A stretch of DNA of 64,000 nucleotides, taken from the NCBI RefSeq assembly GCF_000149955.1, contig NC_030989.1, positions 1,688,341 to 1,752,340 of the forward strand. Reading direction: 5' to 3'. The notes under the pieces are model-generated. The model saw nothing but the letters and a program-made list of their open reading frames with translations, did no database searches and had not been told where the DNA came from. This DNA is from Fusarium oxysporum f. sp. lycopersici 4287. Taxonomy: Eukaryota; Ascomycota; Sordariomycetes; Hypocreales; Nectriaceae. Numbering within the stretch: position 1 is the first letter of the stretch; every line of letters starts with the position of its first letter. The position numbers and the translations under genes are program-made. Below are positions 12,094 through 22,117 of the stretch, in pieces.

Positions 12094-12933
12094 CTAGGCC
12101 TTTCTAGCACTAGAAACTATCCGGCCTGGCAGATAGGTATATTGCCTTGGCAATGGTGATGCGATCATTTTCTTGGAATATTCTTCCTTGTGGCTAATCC
12201 TACTTTCGACGCATGGATCAGATGAACAAAAGCCACATTCTGACGGTATAATTTGGCCCTCTTGGTCCTCGTACCTGGGTTGGGGACGTTGGAGTGTTGG
12301 AATAGCAAGGTGGTCACACTCGTATCGAATGGGGATACAATTTCCCATGGGACAGTATTGCTCACCTTCAACAATGATAGCATCGCTCTCTGGAGTTCGA
12401 GAAACTAGACGATGTTTCAGGTAACTGTGCAAGCAACGGTGGCCAAATGGATGACCGCAAGGAAGATATACTCGAGTCTCGCAGCGTTTCCAGCTGTGGT
12501 AATCGCTGGTAGAGTCATGGAGTTGCTTGTTGCACATGACACAATGATTCGGGCCTGAATCAGGGTGTTTCACTTTTGGATCGCGAGCCCTGGGATCTTG
12601 TCTCCCCAAATTTACAAAACCTGACGGATCTGACGGTCCGCGCTGGTGGGCAGGAGGTAGTTGTCGTACATTATGAATAAAGAAGCGTCTTTCCTCATTT
12701 CCTGTATTTTTTCGGAATAATCGTTCTGTGGCCTTGCTCCAGGTTCGTTTGAAGAAGGGTTTTTTTGCTGTTTTGCCGGTATTTCCTTCAGCCGGAACTG
12801 ATGAGGGAGCCTCGACTGGATTTTGAACCTCGGGGACTTGTGAAACTGGAGGCGTGTCTTCGTGCCGCGATTGTATGTTCTTGATCTGTTGTTCGGAAGA
12901 CTCTGTAACACTGCGTCCTTCCGCAGTGTCCAT
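12094..12933 (-). CDS. RING-like zinc-finger protein, possibly truncated
   Basis: Candidate E3 ubiquitin ligase or zinc-binding protein, 279 aa to the TAG. The start chosen is the ATG at 12933 (MDTAEGRSV, A at -3); the frame is also open upstream to 13077. Residues ~1-95 are disordered and polar. From about residue 125 there is a cysteine/histidine array: HCVMCNKQL, then C-x7-C-G-H-x3-H-x2-C (LPCGHPFGHRC), and CPMGNC about 30 residues later. This resembles a RING-H2/variant RING layout, with a further CGFCSSDPC motif near the end. It is divergent from HUS1, with a ~620-bp spacer. The in-frame TAG is followed by a long open frame (11362-12093), so this may be a broken or readthrough gene. Substrate and pathway are unknown. 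Confidence 0.6.
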   Translation of the reverse strand: MDTAEGRSVTESSEQQIKNIQSRHEDTPPVSQVPEVQNPVEAPSSVPAEGNTGKTAKKPFFKRTWSKATERLFRKNTGNEERRFFIHNVRQLPPAHQRGPSDPSGFVNLGRQDPRARDPKVKHPDSGPNHCVMCNKQLHDSTSDYHSWKRCETRVYLPCGHPFGHRCLHSYLKHRLVSRTPESDAIIVEGEQYCPMGNCIPIRYECDHLAIPTLQRPQPRYEDQEGQIIPSECGFCSSDPCVESRISHKEEYSKKMIASPLPRQYTYLPGRIVSSARKA

Positions 12934-13552
12934 GTTTGAGTGGTGAAATTGCTCATAGCGTCTGAAGTGATGGGCGAACGGGCGAGTAAGCGAGAGTTTG
13001 GACGTAAAATATGGTAGTTGTGATGATCTTGACGATGTGTTTTGATGATGATGATGGAGAGGAGAGTTCCACATCAAAGGGGTCTGTTTTATACATATGC
13101 TCGCTTTCCTCGATCAAGCGTTAAACACACTCTCCTTTCACTGTCCTCTTTGGAAGGAGTCTTCTTCTTTATTGTCGTGGAAAGGGTTTTGATGCAGAGG
13201 AGGCAGTTTTAATCCCCCCAAACGGGAAGATATCCTGCCTCTCTCAACACTATTCAAAGGCGCGATTGGCACATTGGGCTTTGACTATGAACCTAGGTAG
13301 GTAAGTTATCATGTAAGTAACTGCTTCCATTATTTTTCAATTATTGTACCTAGGTAGTGTAGGTAGGTCGGTCTTTCATTGCACCCAGTGCCGTCTCTCA
13401 TGTGTGTCTGTTATAAATACCTACTAGGTAGGTGACCCACAATTCGTGACTTCCGGCCTTTACCTTACATCACGTTCGTCTACGGAGTACATCCATAACA
13501 ATCCCATCCGTTCCATTTACTTGCACCATTTCTATCATCGCGACTCCTAAAG
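12934..13552. promoter_or_regulatory. Divergent promoter region, RING protein and HUS1
   Basis: About 620 bp between two divergent starts. It contains several palindromic CCTAGGTAGG-type motifs at about 13291-13440 (for example CCTAGGTAGGTAAG and ACCTACTAGGTAGGT) and a TATAAATA-like stretch near 13411. No ORF is supported. Confidence 0.45.
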
Positions 13553-14765
13553 ATGCGTTTTCGTACAGAGCTGAAAAATATTCGCACATTCTCAAGTAAG
13601 TCCTTCTACACACGTTCCTGAGTCTTTCTATCACTCTTGCTTTTCTCGGGTACGTTTTGCTAATCATGATCACAGAGCTTACAGCTGCACTTGGCTCTCT
13701 TGAGAAGATTGCCTGGTTGCGCTTGAGCGATGATACTGCACGATTCACCGTCATCCCAGACATGGGATCTCAAGTATGGGCGTATGTATTCTTCCTTCTC
13801 AAGCTATGTAATTGCTTATAAATCTCAAGGTCTCTTGCCATGGACTTCATCTTTGATGGCTATCACATTCAGTCCGCCGAGGCAGGTAATACTATTAACT
13901 TGGAGCTTCCTCTTCAACCACTTCAACGCGCCCTCAAGTCTGCGCTTAACAGTATCTCTGCTTCCCTACGCCTCACAAAGAAAGACGGTCTGCCAGTTCT
14001 TTCGATGACTATCACAACGACTACGTCAGCTACCAACCCAGCTGGGGCCGCGAAACCTTCAGGAACAGCCACTGGTGACGACCCATTCGATGACGACGAA
14101 ATGTTTCAGGCAGAGCACCTCGAGACTTCATTGAGACGAGAGCATGAGAAGATCATCACTCAGGACATACCCGTGCGTGTCCTTCATCCCGAAACAGTTG
14201 AGACTATCATGCAGCCTCGAGTACGAGAACCAGATGTCCACATTCAACTGCCCCCTCTTCTTCAGCTCAAGGCCATCTCAGACCGCTTCACCAAGCTTGC
14301 TATGGCCTCTAATTCTGGCTCTTCTGCTCATACGAAATCCCCAAAACTTGAGCTTAGCGCCAACATGCACGGTGGTCTACGACTACGGATCGCAACCGAG
14401 ACTACAGATATCTGTAGTGTGTGGTCTAATCTCGAAAACCCAGAGCTTGACCCCGCACAGCTCGATTGTCCCGTGGAGGAGCATCCAAGTACGAAGTTTC
14501 GAGCAGGCGGTCCCAATCATTGGGCGACTGTACGTGTCGATGGTAAGGACTGGAGCCGTGTCCTTAGTGTTGGTCGCTTGGAAGGCAGGGTCATTGCCTG
14601 TTTTGCTGACGACCATGCGTTAATCCTCTACGTCTATGTGCCCCAGTACGATGATGCTACAGCGGATGACTCTGTCGTGACAGTGAGTTTGCCCTGTGTT
14701 TGCCCTCAACCCCATCAATTGTGTGCTAACAATGCCAGTACTATGTACAGTCATATAGTATGTGA
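13553..14765 (+). CDS. HUS1: Checkpoint clamp subunit Hus1
   Basis: Subunit of the Rad9-Rad1-Hus1 (9-1-1) sliding clamp, loaded at damaged DNA to activate the ATR/Mec1 checkpoint; nuclear. Four exons, 13553-13595, 13676-13781, 13830-14682 and 14739-14765, give 342 aa, normal for fungal Hus1. Evidence: the N-terminus MRFRTELKNIRTFSKLT; the PCNA-like segment EKIAWLRLSDDTARFTV; MDFIFDGYHIQSA; and a C-terminus DDSVVT-YYVQSYSM recovered only by splicing the last intron (GTGAGT, branch site GCTAAC, CAG). Intron 2 (13782-13829, 48 nt) ends in AAG. A Ser/Thr-rich insert sits in the middle. Identification is good though based on family motifs only. Confidence 0.9.
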
Positions 14766-15226
14766 AACACATCAAGATGAATGATGAACTTTCATGTTTC
14801 GGGCGTTGGAGCTGGGTAGCGATTTCTAGAACGGATTTTGGTATTGAGTTGGGCGTTCGGTCAAAAGTGTATGTCTGTCAAAGCACGCAGTAATCAAAAA
14901 AATCAACGGTAGAATTCTTCATCGTATTATCGTTCTTTGTCAAATACCTCCTCGAGTCGTGATCATGTCTCGATGGTAGCATTAGGGTCTATTCTCTTCC
15001 TGGTCCAAAACATTACAACTCGTCCGCTTCCTCAATTCTTTGTGTACAGTCGCTGTTATAGCCCCAGGCCAGCGCTCCTACAATTCAAACCATCGCAGAA
15101 ATACAAGACGCAACAATATTCTAACTATTAATACATATTGATTCGTTCCTAGCACGAATCCCCACGAGAACGCCAGAAATTGACTTGGTATTTCAAATCC
15201 AAACGAATATGACACTTATTCGTGCC
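14766..15226. other. Convergent intergenic region
   Basis: 3' regions of HUS1 and SEC16 facing each other; AT-rich, no gene recognised. Confidence 0.5.
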
Positions 15227-18200
15227 TTACTTGGCCATGACATCGACATATCGACCACCCTTTCGTGGCTTCTTCTTGTCACTAGCTTTGCGAGGCGCCA
15301 CGCTGAGTAAATCGTCGATGCTGCTCGCATTGCTCATGCTTGTCGTTGGCCGACTAGGTGGTGCGCTGGCATTGCTAGTGTTGGAAACGGATCGAGCCAT
15401 AGCAGGGGGTGCAAGGCCCAGGCTCTCCGTCGATGCCTGCTTGGACAGTTCTGGTGTTCCAGCTCGAACTTTGGGGGGCATGAGGGGTGGCGGCGCACTA
15501 TTGCTCGTAACCAAAGGTGGTGGAGGAGTGCCAGTGGGAGGCGGGGGAGTTCCAGAGACAGAGCGAGGGCCAGCCTTGGGGGGAGGAGGTGTAGCAGTCT
15601 TGGCTGGTGTGTTCTCGGCGCCTGGCTTCTTATTGACCCATCGCTTTAGTTCAGGGTCGTATACAAAGCTGCTGGCTTCACCCAGCTTCGCCCGGATGGG
15701 CTTGCCAGGAGAAGAATCACCAGATGAGGTCTGCTCAAGGGGCGCTTTCTTGCTACCTCCGAACCAGCCACCGAAACCCCAGCCCTTCTTGGACGACTGT
15801 TGGGCAGCTGCACGCTTGGCTGTTACACTTGTTAGCCATGTATCATATCGATGGGAAAGGTAAACTCACCATCCTCCTCGGCAGCCTTACGGAACATCTC
15901 GTCGTTCTCCCTGTCCTTCTCCGCCTTGGACTTCTCGGTGGGTTTCATGGAAGGGAAGTCGTCTTCGTCATCATCCATGAAACTCTTCTTCTTAGGTTTG
16001 GGCTGCTCATCGTCATCCTCAGCAGTGGACTGAGGCTCATATGATGGAGGCTCATAACCGTAAGGCTGGAATGAAGGCGGCTCGTAGCCGCCATTACCGC
16101 TCTCTCCAGTATTGTGCTCACTTGCCTGCTCAGGTGGGTTTGAGGACATTTGAGGCGGCTCGTATCCGTAACTGAGAGGCTGGAACCCCTGTGACGAACT
16201 ATCGGCAGGCTTCTCATCGTTGCCCATTGATGTTGATGCTGGCATTCCATAGGGCTGGTATCCAGCAGGAGAGTAACCCTGCGTAATTTGAGCAGCTGGT
16301 GCAAGGCCTGCCGGTCCACCAAGGCCAGCACTGGTCGGCTCAGACTGAGGAACGGACGGGGTGTAGCCTTCACCTCGGTCAGCCGAGGCAGCACCAGGGT
16401 AGGAAAGTTCGTATGAGTTAGGGGCATATTCGGTAGAACTTCGTCCAGGTGTGTACTGAGATGTGGGAGAGTAAAGGTTCGCGGAAGCAGCGGGCGTCGA
16501 AATATTCGGCGCGTATTTGGATGCTGCAATGCTTGCCGATGGTTGAGCAGGTGTCATGCCGAAGCTAGGTGACTGCTGACCGTAGACGTCAAAGTTAGAA
16601 ACCGAAGGCGAACGACTAAACTCTCCAGAGGGGCGGTTAAACGGTCCTGCCTCTCCAGTACCTCCATTGTTCTCCTCGTTGTCATCACCTGCGACGAACT
16701 TATTGAATCGGTTCCACATGCTATCCGAGACCTTGTTCATGCTTGGCTTGGAGATCCATGAGCCACTCTCCTCCTTCGGCGCTTGCTTCAGTCTCAACAT
16801 GAAGTCTTCAACAGCAGTCTCGAGAACATGATGATGGTATGGCGATCGCTTAGTTTGGGAGGACATTGCCGTCAAGATGGCGTCGCAGTACTGCATTGCC
16901 TTGTCCCGGTGGCCATACTCAGCAAGCGTCATTGCATGTTCGAGCTTGTAGGCAGCAAGATGAGGTGTGCCTGCAGCTGCAAGAGCCCCTCCTGCAAGAG
17001 ATAGGCCATACTCATAGACCTCGCTGAGCTGTAGTGCCTCTGTTTCCTTGGCAAACTGGTCAGACTGTTGCCTATGATCAGCTCCAATGAGCACGAAGTT
17101 GGCGTTGGGGTCGTCAAGACCACCGAAAATAGACGCATGGCGGCCAAAGATGAAGCAAATGTGGGCTGCCTCAGCTCGCCCATAGCTAGAGAGCAGATTT
17201 CCGAGGGCATTCAATCCCTGGATATCATCGGTGCTTCGGTTGCTCAAGACAAGAGAAAGAGTCTCTCTCCACTTGTCCAATCCGTCGAGTGTATCCTTGG
17301 TAGGTCCTGGGCCCCCGCCAGTGGACATCAGTTGAAGACCAGCCCGAGCATGGACAGGAACTAATTCATCCACGCAATCTTCAAGGTTTCCAGAAAGAAT
17401 CTTGTACAGTGCAGCCATAGACTCGTTGGCGTGACCAGGGTAGTTAACTTCTTTGCGAACGAATTCCTGTGCCACGCGTTTGTAGAGATCGCCTTCCACG
17501 GTATGTGAGATCAGCATGGCGTGACCCCATAGTCGTTTATCAACCAGAGCCCAAACAGCCTTGTCTCGATCGCCCCTCAGAAGATGATGACGAATTTGAT
17601 CCATGGATGAGACATCGACACCATCGGCTTGCATTGAGGTAATCGACGGTACTCCTGTGTCAAAACTAGCAGCGGCAGGGAAAAGCGCATCATCACGTGC
17701 AGACGATGTGTTTTCACCAGGCGAGAGGACATCTCGAACAGCTGCCTCCACAGTAGGGTTACCTTCCAGTATTCCATCGTTCTCGATGAAGATACGCATA
17801 ATCTTCCATAGGAGTAGACGCTCGACAGCTCTCTTTGCCTCGAGAGAGAGTTGGGAGTGAAAAGAGACATCAGGAAGATCTTTTTCGAGTAGCTCAATTC
17901 CAGCACTGAGCCATCCGATGGTCTCTTTCTTCTTTGATTTGCCCCTGAGAGGACCTGGGAATTTAGCCACATGCTCGTGGAGCGGCTCAATGTCCTTAAC
18001 ACTCTGGACCTTGACTTCCCCTGGTGTTCGTACAACCATCGGAACAGTCTGGTTTATGCCATACCGAGGAACGCTCTTGGGGAAAGAGGTAACGACAGTA
18101 CCGCCAACGCCCCATGAGATAATAGGCACTCCTTTCCATCGCTGAAGCTCATCATGCTCCCGCCCATCAGTGGGCGCAACCATGTTCATTGTGATAGACT

Positions 18201-21042
18201 GGCCGCGAGTACGGACAGTTGAGACACCAGGGGCTGGGGCCATCGGAGCAGTGGGAGCCACTGGAGCATAAGGTGAAGGGGCTGGCTTTGCGCCTACTGG
18301 AGAAGGATAGGAGTGTGAGTGGGCAGACGAAGGTCGGCGTGCTGAGTCTGAGGACCTCTGAGCCTGCTTATGGCCGAAGGATGCGCTTGGCGATTGCGTC
18401 TGAGCGCGAGGAGGTGGTACAAAGCCAGCCTGCGCTGTTGGCGGGGCATGGGGCGCATATGGACCCGGTTGCTTGGGAGGCGAGAGGGTAAGTTGGCCAG
18501 CATAGCTTGGAGGGGGTGGTGTCTGTGTGGACTTTGGAGGAGATGCAGGGTTATATCTCGAATCATGATGAGGTATGGCATGAGTAGCGCTCGCAGATCT
18601 AGTGGGAGTCTGTTGCTCATCCTCCTCATCTACCTCACGTGTGGGTGGCAGAGACGAAACTCGGCTCATCCTTGGCTCAAAGTGAGCACTCTCAGAATGG
18701 GTCAACGGGCTTGATGTCCTAGGCTGATGTGGGAGCACAGGTCCGGGGCCAGAAGTTGCCACGGCTCCGTAAGAACCGTGGCTCTTGGGGACGGGAGGTG
18801 CTGGTGAATAACGACTGCTTGCAGGAGCCGGCGGGGCAGTATGGCTTGTACCAGGTGCAGGAGAATACCGAGAAGCGCTTGTCGAGGCGGGCGGAGGCAT
18901 GTGGTTGGCAGAAGTGGTCAGGGCAGCATAAGGACTGACTCTCTCAGGCGCAACCAGGCCAGCGCCTGGAACAAGAGCCGGCTGGCTGGGGGGCTCGCTG
19001 TACGATTCACCAGGTGTGACCGCCGTAGTTGGCAAAGGTGGTGGAGCCATATGGTTTGGCGCCGCGGGTGCTAATGGTGAAGGGATATGTGGTGCGTGAG
19101 CCATTGGGGGCGCATTTCGCGCGGGAGATAGGGCCCTCTGGCTTGTCCGTGAACTAGGCCGTGGTCTAGATGTCATGGGCAACTCCTCAAAGAAGTTCTC
19201 CTTGTGTTGCGCACCAGGAGTTGTGGGTTTGGGAGGTGCTGTAGATTGTTGGTGGCTAGGCAGGCCATGGCTAGAGGAAGGAGGAGTGAGTCTCGTTGGG
19301 GGAGCCGGCATGCCAACGCTTGCACTTCTAGGCGGGGGTTGAACTGGAGCATGAAGCTGATTAGCTTGAGAAAGCTGTTGCATGCTCGCCCTCTTTCGAG
19401 GCTTCACCAGGTTGGTGACAAGATCAGTAGGCAGGTCATACGGTGAGTGGTAACCTCCCTTTGACTTATCCGCGAAGCTTTGCGCCTTGGACATATCAGG
19501 ACGTGCTGGCGGAGGCTGGCCGTATTGAGGAGCTGTACCGAAAGGTGTTACGACAGGTGCTGGAGTATTATATGCCGAGGTTTGGGGAGCAGCAGCCGCA
19601 GGAACTTGCATGCTGGGAGCATACGGAGATGGCGCTGGGTGAGTAGCTGGTACCTGCGGCATATAGGGATTGGAGCCAGAAGGTTGACGTGAGGTAGGGG
19701 CAGGCGCCGAAGCTGGAGCTGGGGCTGGCTCCTCATCCTCCAAGAAACCTTCATCATCGCTTCCAAAGAAGGCAGCTGGGTCAACTTGCTTGTCATCTCC
19801 CACATTCTCTTCAAGCAGAAAATCATCATCTTCGTCATCGGCGAAAGCTTGTTCCCATTTTGATGCAAGGTCTTCCTTCTTAGCTGGGGAGGAGTCGGGT
19901 GCCGCAGGAGCTGGGTCGGATGAAGCAGGTGTTGGCGCAGGCTGCGCTGCCTTTTTGTCCTCCTCGCTGTCTTCATCGCTATCCTCGTCATCATCACTGC
20001 TGTCCTCCTCCTCCTCCTCCTCCTCCTCCTCCTCCCCCTCCTCGTCTTCCTCTTCCTCTTCGGGGGTTCCCTCAAGTGCAGACTTGTTCGAGATGGCGCC
20101 TGCGTTCATGGAATCCAAAACCTGCATTGTCGATTTTCGTTCCAAAGCAGGGGCAGGTTTCTCATCAGATGCCGGCTCAGAGCCTTGAACTTGACTGAAG
20201 AAATCATCGCCTTCCGTGGTTTCATCGTCGAGCGAGTCGCTTAAAGTGTGGTTTGGTTGTTCACTGGGAACCTCATGATTTTCTTTCTCGGGTGGGGGGA
20301 TAAGTGGCATCCCTTCTTCATATCGTTCATCAGAATCTTGGCCCTCTGGACTCTTCAAATCTCCCCCAATAGATATCGAGGAGGAGTGTCCTCGCCTAGG
20401 TGCATCTAGCCCATCTGTCGTCTCCTCTCGCTGGTATAGCTCCTCCTCTGCATCCGCTTCCTTCTCGGTTTCCTCTAAAACGTCCAAGGCCTGATTGGAA
20501 GGAAGAGGCTGTTGGTCCTCTACTTCGGAATTTGTGTGGGCGGGTGGCACAGGTGGGAAAGAGTTTGTTCGGTCGGTAGGCGGCATGAACTTGAAAGGGT
20601 CGGTATCAGTGCGACTCGAGTTCCATTCACCTTCATCCTCATCTCCGAAGCTGATTTCGTGAGACACTGTGCGAGCGAATGACATGGAACTTGAGTGCTG
20701 AGATACAGGTGCCTTAGGTTGTGAAGCAACTTCGAGTTCGGTTTCTTCGAAGGCGGTTTCCTCTTGTGTTTGGTTAGGGACTGCACCATCGGATGCTAAC
20801 CATTCATTGCTGTCATCGTCGTCATCTTCGTGTGACGGCCAGGCGTTGGCGGCGCCATTTTGTTCCGAAGAGTTTTGATCCTTTTGTGACGACACGTCTG
20901 GACTTGTAGGCACATCGGCTTGGGCGACCGCGTCTGGGGTTGTAGATGACGTCGCGTGTGCGGGAGCCTCGGTGGAGCTGGTAGGGTCGGGATGGTTTGG
21001 CATCGTGGCCAGATCTGTCGCTTTTGGCGATTCAGAAGCCAT
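15227..21042 (-). CDS. SEC16: COPII coat assembly scaffold Sec16
   Basis: Large peripheral ER protein that organises ER exit sites and scaffolds COPII coat assembly. Exons 21042-15870 and 15819-15227 flank a 50-nt intron (GTGAGT, branch site GGCTAAC, CAG); about 1921 aa. The start is the ATG giving MASESPKATDL. Layout: long disordered Pro/Ser/acidic N-terminus, including a Glu/Asp run encoded by a GAG/GAA-type repeat at about 20000-20060; a central conserved domain from about residue 1000 (RGQSITMNMVAPT, then GGTVVTSFPKSVPRYG); the helical ACE1-like domain around DKAVWALVDKRLWGHA and NYPGHANESMAALYK, which binds Sec13/Sec31; and a C-terminal proline-rich tail ending KKPRKGGRYVDVMAK. Strong family match. 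Confidence 0.92.
19995..20065. repeat. Trinucleotide repeat in the Sec16 acidic tract
   Basis: A run of TCC/CTC on the plus strand (GAG/GAA on the coding strand) encodes a mostly Glu/Asp stretch in Sec16. Its length is likely polymorphic between strains. Confidence 0.8.
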
Positions 21043-22117
21043 CGCGAAGCCGATTCGGGCGTTGGCTCGTAGGGTGAAAAGGAAAGAAGTGCCAATAGCA
21101 AATACTTTTTGCAATCGTGTCAGCGGAACGGTTTCAGTACAAAGGGGCTACTACCGAGCAAGCTAATCTGCGCGGAGCTAGGATGGGAGCTTTGCGACTT
21201 TCAGGGGGTAGAGGGCCTTGTAATCATAAGGTAAACCAGAGGCCGGGAGAGGAATTTCGTACTTAGTATACAAGAATCAAAGAATCAGATTGAATGTTGT
21301 CGCGTTTAGTTAGAGTCGCCCTTTCGCCATGATCATCTGAGTAACGAAAGAGGCGTTTGCAGGAGTTGGAAGGGAAACGTTCTGGAGGTAAAGTACAGAT
21401 CTCTCATAAGTGCAAGTTGGCATGTACCAAAATATGGGGACCCAGAAAGGCAACTGCTACCCGTTCGGCGCCGCAAGATGATGATGGATTTCTGTACTAA
21501 GAGGTCCTCAATTGATGCGATATAGTTGGATATTTGCATTACTTTCAGATTTATGAGGCATAGAGTTTAGGATATCCCTGAGTATTTTTTTATTATTTCT
21601 TGAGTTTCCTTAATATTATCATTTATCATTATGGAATAGCAGTCCATTTTAGAAGCTTCATCCCTAGTACTGTTTTCTTTCAGTCAAGTATGCACCTTGC
21701 ATGGTGTGCTGGAGCTCGCTCGAGTCCCCTAGTCTATGACCATATCAAGCCGTGGATTATCCGCCCCTCGTCTGACTGACTTCCCCATCAACGACTGGAA
21801 TCTAGACCTAAATCTTTCGCCTTTGATTGAACATCTGATGAGCAGATACGATCAAATTTGCTTCACAACAAGGTCATCCCCTGGACACGGCTGGGAGTGT
21901 AACCCCTGGGCGTAGTCTTGGCTCATTCCTTACCGCGGCCAAGGCAACAGATATCTAATCATGGCAATTTCCAATTCCATCCATTGGGTTACTGAGGCTA
22001 CCCTGGAGGGGTTGAGTGACCACTATATTTTTAATGAATCAATGTTGAAGGGTATTATCTATGCTATCATTAACGATTATAACTTTTAGTCCTCAAGTCC
22101 AAACACATAAAGCACGT
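21043..22117. other. Intergenic between SEC16 and the ABC transporter
   Basis: Upstream of SEC16 (minus) and downstream of the ABC transporter (minus). AT-rich at about 21540-21640 and otherwise unremarkable. No ORF has recognisable content. Confidence 0.5.

Noticed and set aside
19899..20198. Plus-strand Pro-rich and Ser-rich ORFs antisense to Sec16
   Set aside because: Mirror image of the GAG/GAA repeat encoding the acidic tract; no independent evidence.
15832..21114. Sec16 start at 21114 with 24 extra residues
   Set aside because: The frame there begins with TTG, not ATG; the ATG at 21042 has a G at -3 and +4 and gives a normal N-terminus.
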